Positions 54,856 to 64,000 of a stretch of DNA of 64,000 nucleotides are shown in pieces. The translations under genes and the position numbers were made by a program. How positions within the stretch are numbered: position 1 is the first letter of the stretch; every line of letters begins with the position of its first letter. The notes under the pieces were generated by a model. It made no database searches. It worked only from the letters and a program-made list of their open reading frames with translations, and was not told where the DNA came from. The DNA is taken from positions 1 through 64,000 of the forward strand of contig JACKQL020000085.1 of the NCBI GenBank assembly GCA_018296165.2, read 5' to 3'. Source of the stretch: Termitomyces sp. T153. Its lineage: Eukaryota > Basidiomycota > Agaricomycetes > Agaricales > Lyophyllaceae.

Positions 54856-55314
54856 ATGACTCTACCAAGGTCCAAGTCGGCGCCTGACGGAGTGCCTGCG
54901 CTCAAGCCAGCGGCACCGCTGGTGCGAGCAGCGTCGTTTCATACGATTGAAGAGACGATGAAGAGCGAGCCGTTGGTGGCTGTAGAAGAGCACGGAGAAG
55001 AGGAGCGCGTAGACGCGTTCAACTTGTCTGGGTTCTTCCCTGGGGAAAAGAAGTGGGGCTGGGTGCGAGAGGAGGGAGGCATGAAGACGGGAAGCTTATT
55101 CGGGGCGTCAGACAGGATGACACGGGAAGCGATAAAAGGCGAGGATAAACTGGGGGTGCTGAGATTGGGTATGGTAGACGCAATGCGGGGAGACGTCGCT
55201 GATGATATTCGCAGGCGAGCTGCTGGCGAGGCTTCTGAAGAGCAGCGGGGCGGTGGGCGGGCATCGCGACGTCGGCGGCCTCATCGACGGTTGCTTCCCC
55301 ATTTGGGACATTGA
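54856..55314 (+). CDS. Hypothetical protein
   Basis: 152-codon frame starting MTLPRSKSAPDGVPALKPAA. The middle part (HTIEETMKSEPLVAVEEHGE, FNLSGFFPGEKKWGWVREEG, KLGVLRLGMVDAMRGDVADD) reads as a compact acidic protein; the last 35 residues become Arg/Gly-rich (RASRRRRPHRR), as expected if the true 3' end lies in another frame or after an unseen intron. No family recognised. The GC content fits host genes. It sits 95 bp before the CSL gene, same strand. Confidence 0.5.
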   Translation: MTLPRSKSAPDGVPALKPAAPLVRAASFHTIEETMKSEPLVAVEEHGEEERVDAFNLSGFFPGEKKWGWVREEGGMKTGSLFGASDRMTREAIKGEDKLGVLRLGMVDAMRGDVADDIRRRAAGEASEEQRGGGRASRRRRPHRRLLPHLGH

Positions 55315-55408
55315 TGGCGGAAACAGCCGGGAGTTTTGCGCACACGTTGGTTGAGTTCTCGTGAGACCTTTTCTCGCCGCCGCTCTCACGCACACTCTCA
55401 CGCTCAGT

Positions 55409-57787
55409 ATGTCGCGCTCCCAGGATCCCTTCTACATCGACCACCACCTCCCCATGGCCCAGCCAGATCCTGGCGAGCCTGCCCAGCAGTCGCCGTCCGA
55501 CTCAGTCCAGCCAGCTGTAACTTTACCTGTAATACCCCTCCTTTATCCTTCTTGTAAAATGTAGTGAATTCGACAACGCGCTATAGGTATCCAATAAGCA
55601 GTCCGAGTCTACCTCACCAGGCGTGAAATCAAACCGTTCTCCATCACCACCTGTCGTTCCAACAGATCCCAATGCTTCCCTCCAATCCATTCTTGCTGCT
55701 ACCAAGAAAGACTTGCCTCCATGGACAGCTCTTCCCGATGGTGACTCTCTGGCCGTCTCTCAAGTCCGTCCTCTCTTGTTCATCCATCCCTGTACTCACT
55801 ATCCGTGTCTCTGAAGGTAGCCGCGGGCAAGCGCAAGTTGGACGAACCCAGTCAGGAAGACCCGCACAGCAAGATTCGACGCATCGTCCGTGACCATATC
55901 ACCCATGACCCTACTCGTGTCTTGCCCATGACCACCGTTATTTGTTTGCATGCTGCCGTTGCGCAAAAGTCATATGGCACTGAAAAACGTTTCCTCTGTC
56001 CACCCCCAGTTGTTCACATTGAAGGCCCCGTATGGCATCTACGTTCCCAGCAGCTTTCCATGGCTGTCGTGTCCGAGAGTGGAGAACGTTCTTTTGAGCA
56101 AAAAGCACCCCTCGACAATAACATGACTGCCAGTTTCAAATTTTTACACGTAACTGGAACTGCTAAAGCGAAGAGTTTTCAACTTTCTCTTGATATTGCC
56201 GAGCCACCTCCACAGTCCCTGACACCTGAGGGTGCTGAGCCTCCTCCCGGTCGTGTATGGGCCACATTTGATTCTGCACCTGTGACAATTATATCTAAAC
56301 CATCTAAAAAAACGGCCAAGACGCGTAACATTTCATCGTGTATCCTCGCGGGAGGGCCGGTGTCCTTGTTCAACCGCATCAATTCTCAGACTGTTCGCAC
56401 CAAATATATGACTATCGATCATGCTCAACTTTGTGCTAGTAATGTCGCGTGGTCTGCTTTCAACGTCAATGTCGTCAGTCGTCCAACTGAGGCGGCTCCC
56501 GTCGGTGTGTTGTCATGTGATGAGAAACTTGGACGCGTACAACTCACACACTCCTCGTTTTTTTCTCAGGAGCTGGTCCTCAGCCTGTGACCTATGGATG
56601 TGAGATTGTTCTTTCCGATACACATTCGGGAATATCGACATCACCTTTGATCATCCGCAAAGTCGATAAAGGAAGAGTCTCTGCCGATGATGGTGGTCCC
56701 GTGAGCCAAATGCAGAAGATTGCCCTCCAGCGTGTAAATCCCGATGGGTCAAGGCATTATCTATCCGCCGCAGGACCATTGCCTGGTACGCCGGGCGTTG
56801 TAGCGCCACCGGCGCCCGGAATTTCGTCCCAGACAGGAACTCATCCACTTCTCTTTTCATCCCCTCGGGTGCGAGACGAAATGAAAGATAATGTTCGCAT
56901 CATCTCTGATGAGGTTGATGATTATCTTTGCTGGACAATTGTCGGCATATGTGAGTGTTGTATTTATTGTTGCTTATTTCATCTCATTCTATTCTGATGT
57001 TGCAGCCAAGTTCCAATACACGTTCTTCGATGCATTTGGGCAAAATAACAAAATACCAGAAATACCAATAACACCTTTCCCAACCCTTTTTACTGCTCCC
57101 ATTTACCGCCAAGGCAATAACACCATTGAATTGACGGTGTCCAACTTTTTCTACGAGGACCCCAAAACCAGAATGTCGACGCCTCTGGATGTTTATCTTG
57201 GAAATCTCGGGCCCCTTCGACATCGCATCTATCAACCAACATCAGCACCAGGGCCTTTGACTGCGGTATCTCCATTTGTGCAGAGTCTGCCTGGAGGCCC
57301 ACAAGACGTTGTGCCGCCTGATTCAGGGGGCAATGCCTCACCGACACTTAGCGGGCCTCGTTTCATGCCGTCTCCGCTACATACAATAGTCATCGTCGAG
57401 CTGCCTACCATGGAGGCAGTCATCAAAGCACTAGAACAAGATGCTCTGCCACCTCATCAGGATGGTACAGCCGGTGATCAACAACCATCACCGAGAACTG
57501 ATGGTTCAACGCCAGAAGTTCGAAATGGGCCAACTCAGCCGCCACTGTCTATTGCTGGGCGGAGTCTTCCTCTACTGTTCATTCGTCCATCTGACGGAGT
57601 GGGGTATCACTCGGGGCGGACAATTACTTGCGACCATGTTTTTCCAGCCCTCGACCTGCAAAATATGGTAGGCAATAGTCCGATGGGAACAGGTCTTGAT
57701 GCAGGTACGTGGATGGCGGCAGCACAAGCGGCGCAGGCTGCGGTTGCAGAGAATGGTCCGCCTGGTTGGCAGTTCCGGGTGATGTAG
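55409..57787 (+). CDS. CSL-family transcription factor (CBF1/RBP-J/Su(H)/Lag-1 type)
   Basis: ATG 55409 (MSRSQDPFYIDHHLP); an in-frame ATG at 55361 would add 16 residues. Five exons. The N-terminal Rel-like domain has MTTVICLHAAVAQKSYGTEK followed by FLCPPPVVHIEGPVW, the DNA-contact loop of CSL proteins. The beta-trefoil has TIISKPSKKTAKTRN, ILAGGPVSLFNRINSQTVRT and YMTIDHAQLCASNVAWSAFN. The C-terminal Rel domain (FYEDPKTRMSTPLDVYLGNL) is split by Pro/Gly/Ser-rich inserts typical of fungal forms. CSL proteins bind GTGRGAA sites. Fungi lack Notch; fission-yeast Cbf11 and Cbf12 act in lipid metabolism, adhesion and cell-cycle control. Target genes here unknown. Confidence 0.93.
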
Positions 57788-57960
57788 TAGTAGGACGTTA
57801 TATTTCTTGTATGTACAGTACTTATAGTAGTTACATAGCGGTCTAGGAACTTGGTTTTCGGTCTAGTGACGTAATGAAACACGCGTGACATGATCAAACG
57901 TTTGTTGAAATCGATAAGCGCGTCAACCTTGGAATGAGAATACTTTAAGCATATCTCCGA

Positions 57961-57969
57961 CTATATAAA
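57961..57969 (+). promoter_or_regulatory. TATA box of the pyruvate kinase gene
   Basis: CTATATAAA lies 45 bp upstream of the start codon at 58006, as expected for a strong glycolytic promoter with a very short leader. Confidence 0.6.
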
Positions 57970-58005
57970 CCGAGCCATCTTGCATACTTACCACCATTGA
58001 CCATC

Positions 58006-60316
58006 ATGTATCCCTCCGACGAAGGCATCCGTTCCCAGCTCGAGTGGAGCTCCACGCTCAACCCTGCCTATGCCCCCGTCCCCACTGAAAAGACCAAGTT
58101 CCTGCGTAAAGTCTGTCCTTTGTCGTTGTCGTATATTCTTCATATTCATATGTCCAACAGACGTCCATCATCGCCACCATCGGTATCATTGTTGACTATA
58201 CGTGTCAAGTGTCCATCTAATCCCTGTCTTACTCTAGGGCCCAAGGTCAACGCGATTGAGAAACTCGCTGAACTTCGCCTCGCTGGTGTCAATGTTGGTG
58301 AGTAGGTCAGGTCTATCATGAACAATTTGCAGCTGATTCAAAGTTATCAGTCCGCATGAACTTCTCTCATGGCTCCTACGAATACCACCAAAGTGTGATT
58401 GACAACACTAGGAAGATGGTCGCAGGTGGGATAATCTCGGGCTTTTCATTCAAACTACCTAAACTTTCTCTCTTAGCCGATCCACATGGCCGCCCTGTCG
58501 CGATTGCTCTTGACACAGTGCGTTTTACGTTGTCTTCAAGCTCGTATCTCATCTTTACGTGATTGTGATTCGACAGAAAGGCCCGGAGATACGTACAGGT
58601 TTGACGAGAGGCGGTGTCGATGTGAGTTCGAGTATCCACAGAAAAGTGAATTAAAAGTTGACTATACATGGTGCCTTTAGTATCCTGTTACTCCTGGCCA
58701 CGAGTTCATCATCTCCACTGACCCCAAGCATAGTGAAATTTGCGACGATAAAGTTGTCTATGTTGACTACGTATGTATTTGCTCTACCTGGCTTTTCCTC
58801 GCTTTCTCGAACTATCTTCGCAGCGAAATCTACCCAAGGTGACTGCTCCAGGGAAGCTTATCTACGTCGATGATGGTTGGTAATGACTGCTCGATAATCT
58901 ACCTTTCAGTTCATCTTGCTCTTTAGGCATCCTTTCTCTCCTGGTCCTCTCCATCGACGGAACCAATGTCCACGTCCGCACTCTAAACAGCGGTAGCATT
59001 TCTTCACGCAAGGGTGTCAATCTTCCCAAGACTGACGTCGATCTTCCTGCTCTATCCGAGAAGGACAAAAAGGATCTAGAATTCGGTGTCCAAAACGGCG
59101 TTGACATGATCTTTGCATCATTCATCCGCCGGGGTCAGGATATCCGCGATATCCGCACTGTCCTCGGCCCCGATGGCGCGAATATTAAAATCATCGCCAA
59201 GGTCGAGAACGAGCAAGGTGTTCAGAACTTTGACGAGATTCTGAAGGAAACTGATGGTGTTATGGTGGCTCGTGGTGATTTGGGCATTGAGATACCTGCG
59301 TCGCAGGTTTTCTTGGCCCAGAAAATGATGATCGCCAAGTGCAACATTGTTGGGAAGCCTGTCATCGTTGCCACTCAGATGCTCGAGGTATGAAATACAT
59401 TATCTCATAATTGACATGGTACTTACGGCATGATCTTTTTTCAATGAAGTCTATGACGGTAATACTATTTTTCTCGCTCCATTGATGCTGCATTTTCTCA
59501 ATCTTTGTATAGTACAATCCTAGACCTACTCGTGCTGAAGTTAGCGACGTCGCTAATGCTGTCTTGGATGGCGCTGATTGTGTCATGCTCTCGGGTGAAA
59601 CTGCCAAGGGCTCGTACCCGATTCAATCAGGTATGTATTGTCTCCATTCACTCCCAAGTTCTCATTCACGATGTTGTCTAGTTTTGATGATGGCTGAGAC
59701 CTGCCTGCTCGCCGAATCTGCCATTTGCTACCCACCTCTGTACGATGAACTCAGGTCCATTCAAACGCGTCCCACAGAGACCCCTGAGACCGTTGCCATT
59801 GCGTCGGTCGCAGCTGCTTCGGAGCAGAACGCGAGTGCCATTCTTGTTCTCTCCACCAGTGGCAACACTGCCCGTCTCATCTCAAAGTACCGTCCACGAG
59901 TCCCTATCCTGACTGGTGAGCCATTTGAACAAGGTACATTAGTTCACACCTGATGATAAAACAGTCACGCGTAACGAACAAACCGCTCGTCAAATTCACC
60001 TCCACCGTGGCTGCTATCCCTTCTGGTATCCTGAACCCAGGGGCATTCAAAATCATCAATGGCAAACGGATGTGAGACAGAGGACTTGTTGATAATCTCG
60101 TAGTGACTGATTACAATCTCTCAGGTTGACAACCGCATTCGATTTGGTCTGCGCAATGCCCTTGAGTTGGGCGTCATCACCCCAGGCTCGACAATCATTG
60201 CTGTCCAGGGCTGGAAGGGTGGCCTCGGCCACACCAACACTATGCGTATCTTGACTGTGCCCACAGATCCGGCTGACCTGGAGTTGCAGTCTCTGCAGGT
60301 GTTGGGAGCTATGTAA
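58006..60316 (+). CDS. PYK1: Pyruvate kinase
   Basis: ATG 58006 ([20 protein letters not shown]); about ten introns. It turns phosphoenolpyruvate and ADP into pyruvate and ATP, the last step of glycolysis, in the cytosol. Visible motifs: [13 protein letters not shown] (PEP/ADP side), [47 protein letters not shown] (catalytic Lys region), [14 protein letters not shown] (metal Asp/Glu), [41 protein letters not shown]. The C-domain ends [19 protein letters not shown], the fructose-1,6-bisphosphate loop region. A 9-nt micro-exon (59450-59458, Ser-Met-Thr) is needed to complete the conserved ESMTYNPRPT. Stop at 60316. Complete. Confidence 0.95.
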
Positions 60317-60567
60317 CTAACTTTGTGTTCACTGATTCAAAAAGAAAGTCGCTTGTTGTGTCCTGTATTAAGACGAAATGTACTTCCTAGCAGCCTGTTT
60401 TACGATGCTTTGATATATATGTACCAGTAGATGTACATCAATAGATATTTCAGCAGCGATCCTGATGTGTCCGCAGGAATTCAAATACTCATGATTAATG
60501 ATCGAATGATCAGACAATTTCTATAAACCTGAAATTAACGCGTTTCTCCACCCGACATCTGCTGGCC

Positions 60568-62875
60568 ATGAGTAGTCCAGGATATTCCAGTCACTCTCGC
60601 CCTCCAAACTACTTTCCCTCTCTTATTGAGGAAAAGTATGGTCGTCGACATCATCATGCAAACTGGTTCCTGTATCTCACTATCCCAATACCTGGTGTTC
60701 GTACTCGACGGCTACGTATATTCTATCCCAACTTCCGACACCTTCACTTTCATGTCGTCACACGCTTTGGCCGTAGACTAGGATCCGCGATACTGTTCAT
60801 TGGACTCTTTCTATTTGTATTCGTCGCATTTACATGCGCAAAGAGATTCGGTATGCGGTCAAAGAAATGGCCACGTCCCTTCATTGGCGATCCCTCAACC
60901 CTTGTTTTTGAACGTGAGGACCTCCAACGAATATGGTACTGGGAAATATCCAGTGGTCACTACCCCAGCCGACGGCCAAGTAAGCTATTAACTTATTCAC
61001 AAATGCAGCATTCCCAAAGTTGCCTACAGTACCAGAGGAGATCGGTTTCCGTGCGGTTCCGCGTAATCCTGCTATACCGACCCAACGCGCCGTATTTCGT
61101 GGTCCACTAGGTTTTGCAAACTCAACACGAGGTGTTGGGCCCAACCGCACGTATCTGGAGTTGAAGCATAAACCTGGTAACACGGCGTATCCTCCACGCC
61201 CAGTACCTGGGAGTGTGGCGGACTTGGACATTGTCATGGACAATTGTGATTTTTCGAAAACGAAGGTGCGTTGTGCCCAATCACGGCGCGTCTTGTTGCT
61301 CATATATGTCAAGTATGTGCGTGACTGTTTGGAAGTTCTTAGGGTCGGCGGTGGTTTGGACACTGGTAATCGGCTTCGAAGAGGGCCGCTAGATGACATG
61401 AAGTATATCTACGTTGAAGACGCAGACGTCGTTAAACCGATTCCCCCCTATGAACCAATGTCCAGCCATATCACAGTTGATGGAAGCGCAGCCCAAAATA
61501 ATCTTGGTACAATTAATATGGAGAAGCCACCCATTGCACTTCCGCCACCTTTGCAGCATCGGCCCTACGCTACGCTCTCTGATCCATGTGACTCTGATAA
61601 TCCCCGCTTGTTCCACATGTTCTGGACCGGGCCTTTCACCGACAAGCCGTACACCGCCCTGCTTTCTTTCCTATACACACAGAATACTGGACTGCACTTG
61701 CAGACTCCAGATAAATCCATCTGTCGCCCACAATTTTGGATGTGGATTAATCCTGGTCCAGCAGCAGCTGTTCCAAACCCCTCTGCCTTGCGTGATATGT
61801 ACAGTGAACTCAAGCAGAATCCTTGGGCATCCCCTTTCCTCCACCCAAGATTCAATGGAGTAATCTTCTTCAAGCTTTGGAATACTACAGAACAGCTGGA
61901 CGGCGTTCCGGAGTTAAAAAATGAGTGGCGAAAACGAGATCTTTTCAATTCTGGTGGAAATATCTTTGTTGTTCCACAACAGGACATCGATGAAGGGGGA
62001 GAAACCATCAGTAAGCCCGATTCTGATAATCTTCTCCATCGAGCAGGCTCAAAATCATCCTCGACGTATGACCGTATGTCTGTCATTCTCTCTGATATGG
62101 CACGCTTTGTCTTGTGCCATCGCTTTGGAGGTACATATCTTGACGCTGATACGATATTCTTACGTGACTGGGAGGAGTTGTGGGGCTGGAAAGGCGCTTT
62201 TGCATACAGGTGGTCTCGCTTGCCAAGATATAACACTGCAGTCCTCCACATGAACAAACATTCGGCATTGGGCACATTCCTCTTCCGAACAGCTCTCAAA
62301 AATGATTTAGATTTCCATCCAATGACTATTTCACGATATACGCAAGATGCTCATCTTGAAGAGCTCCTTCTTCGACTTCCTGACGCTTTATTTGATTCCG
62401 CATGGCTTAACACCGAAAGTTTCCAACGGGATCGACCTCCACAGCCATATTTCACTGAGTGGGTTTCAAAATCAACTATCCCAAATTTTCACTGACTTTC
62501 TTCAAGCTTTGCGCACTTCTTCGAAACACCTAAGGTCAACAGCGCAGCACCTCAAGCAATGGGTGTCGAAGGTTTCTTCAAGGGTGCCTACTCATATCAT
62601 TTTCACAATTTCTGGTAGGAGATTCTCAACAATCCCTTTGTATTTGTCTCAGCAAGAGATCTTTTAGGTGGAAGCCATTTGACCCTCATCGAAATTGGCC
62701 CGACTTGGGAGAACGATTCATAGCTGGTGAACGGCAAGCACGCAATACTAGTGATATGTTAATTGAGCCGTCTGATCGTGAAGATCTTGACTGGGCGACA
62801 GTCCTGAAACGGACGTTTGAAGCATACATTCGTGGGGAGCGACCCAATATGTACGGGGAATGGCTTCAGTGGTAA
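60568..62875 (+). CDS. GT32-type glycosyltransferase (DXD), type II membrane protein
   Basis: ATG 60568 (MSSPGYSSHSRPPNYFPSL). A cytosolic basic tail is followed by one membrane helix at about residues 72-92 (LGSAILFIGLFLFVFVAF), giving Golgi type II topology. After a stem region come NPRLFHMFWTGPFTDKPYT and the catalytic FVLCHRFGGTYLDADTIFLR with its DXD (DAD), then WEELWGWKGAFAYRWSR and YNTAVLHMNKHSALGTFLF. Introns near 60978, 61266, 62457 and 62610; the third uses GA/gtgggt so that FTDFAHFFETPKVNSA reads through. The C-terminus has a HNFWWKPFDPHRNWPDLG phrase. Such enzymes (OCH1/SUR1 relatives) add mannose or galactose to glycans; the acceptor cannot be told. Confidence 0.85.
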
Positions 62876-63007
62876 TGGGTCGCGAATGATTTCTCTGAGA
62901 TGAATGACGCATTTATAACTTACAAGCATCTACATTGTGTACACGTTCTTTCCGCGTTCATTATTGTACCGGCGCAGTATAATCTCAATACAAATTTTCG
63001 AGACATC

Positions 63008-64000
63008 CTACGCTTGCTTTGCCTTGGCTTGGACGGTATTGACTGATGCTTTCAATGTGGCGATCACTTCCTCGGGATTCGCAGCGTTGAAGATAGCAGT
63101 TCCTGCAACAATCACGTTACTTCCTAGAGATCGCATTTTAGTCTTGTATGTCATGAAGGGATACCAACACACCTGCTTCCGCGCACACGTCGATCGTTTT
63201 GGGTCCGACTCCACCATCGACTTCAATGTCTTTGTCTGGAAAGCGTGCGCGAAGCTCTGCTACTTTTGGCACACATCTTTCAATAAACTTCTGTCCACCA
63301 CGACCTGTTCAAGTTTTATTTTACCTCTTCAAAAATAAACAATCGGTTACCTGGGTACACCGTCATAACGAGCAGCATGTCGGCTGCCTCCCCGATCGCA
63401 TCCGTGATCGCAGTGGATGGGGTGTCGGGAGAGATAGCCACGCCTGCCTTCATTTTTCTCTCATGAATAGTATTAATCAAAGACACAGCATCGTCTGCGC
63501 ATTCGTCAACACTGGTTACAAATTGCGTCGGCACAATCATTACCGGTGGCCTCTATGTGAAAGCAGTATAGCGCGCCGCCTGCGTCAGCAATATCATTGA
63601 CCCACTTGAACCAGCGGTAATGAGCATCAATCGATTCGACTAACTTGAGAACGCGTTACTTTTTCAGGTTGGGCAACCATCATGTGACAGTCCATGAATA
63701 TTCCTGGCACACTTTTGGAGACACATGAGAGGATCGGTGCGCCTGGCAGAAGTGAAGATTACGAAAAGTCATATGTCATGTGGGTGGTCGTTACCCATAG
63801 TGATGTTAGGGACGAAATGTCTGCCATCCGAGTAAGTGTTTGAAGATCGATGTAAGATGCAATACAGCTACCCATCCATCACATCTACGAGGCTCAGCAG
63901 TACACAGGGAAAGTAGGACAGAGTAACTGACCCATATGAAGCCATTCAGCGCCACCTTTGATCATACGCTTGCATTCCGCAGTCAAGTTACCAAAGTCTG
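63008..64000 (-). CDS. RPE1: Ribulose-phosphate 3-epimerase, 5' end outside the window
   Basis: The gene enters from the right edge with SDFGNLTAECKRMIKGGAEW, then DVMDGHFVPNITMG (metal-site HxD region), MDCHMMVAQPEK, and after further introns KAGVAISPDTPSTAITD and ADMLLVMTVYPG, then DIEVDGGVGPKTIDVCAEAG (second catalytic Asp) and GSNVIVAGTAIFNAANPEEV. It ends NTVQAKAKQA with stop at 63008-63010. It interconverts D-ribulose 5-phosphate and D-xylulose 5-phosphate in the cytosolic pentose phosphate pathway. The first few residues are missing from the window. Converges on the glycosyltransferase gene, 132 bp away. Confidence 0.93.

Noticed and set aside
61565..62299. 244-codon minus-strand frame opposite the GT32 gene
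   Set aside because: Shadow of a clearly recognisable glycosyltransferase.

Overview
The window is nuclear DNA of a filamentous basidiomycete, very probably a mushroom-forming agaricomycete. Genes are dense and cut by many short (about 45-60 nt) GT-AG introns. The conserved genes are fungal (MRH4-type helicase, fungal CSL factor, hexose-type MFS carrier, GT32 enzyme). The repeats are Ty3-type LTR retrotransposons and Helitrons of kinds common in mushroom genomes. I cannot name the species.

Layout: (1) 1-19263 is a nest of transposable elements. A young, CpG-rich LTR element (A, 1-6143, two near-identical LTRs) sits in an old, CpG-depleted relative (B, 6144-10282, minus strand). Then come a second LTR family (F2, about 12000-16800), a Helitron helicase relic and terminus (18297-19097) and a palindromic MITE-like element (19097-19263). 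(2) 19496-30163 is a gene island: uS17m, prefoldin 6, a PP2C phosphatase, VPS20/CHMP6, PPIL2 (U-box cyclophilin), a mitochondrial PPR protein, a small MIM2-like membrane protein and KIN17. (3) 30480-45973 is a second nest: F2 LTRs and gag-protease, an element-A relative with pol (C, 37279-42993, minus strand), Helitron pieces, a solo LTR with a perfect target duplication, and a second MITE copy. (4) 46130-64000 is a second gene island: MFS sugar transporter, MRH4-like DEAD-box helicase, DUF4203/TM198-like membrane protein, a hypothetical protein, a CSL (CBF1/RBP-J/Su(H)/Lag-1) factor, pyruvate kinase, a GT32-type glycosyltransferase and ribulose-phosphate 3-epimerase, which runs off the right edge.

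The most unusual feature is in element A. It has lost all recognisable gag-pol but keeps an intact gene on the strand opposite to its own transcript (3639-4769, minus). This gene has two canonical introns whose removal gives one 341-codon frame coding for a basic, coiled-coil protein. A decayed version occupies the same place (antisense, between integrase and 3' LTR) in element C, with an intron at the matching position. Elements A and B also look self-primed (Tf1/sushi mode): the 11 nt just inside the LTR are the exact reverse complement of the predicted 5' end of the element RNA.

Host genes are mostly housekeeping (mitochondrial translation and RNA metabolism, proteostasis, ESCRT, glycolysis and pentose phosphate) and show no operon-like logic. 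All old transposon copies have lost most CpG, with CG changed to TG or CA relative to element A. This is consistent with cytosine methylation and deamination confined to the repeats.
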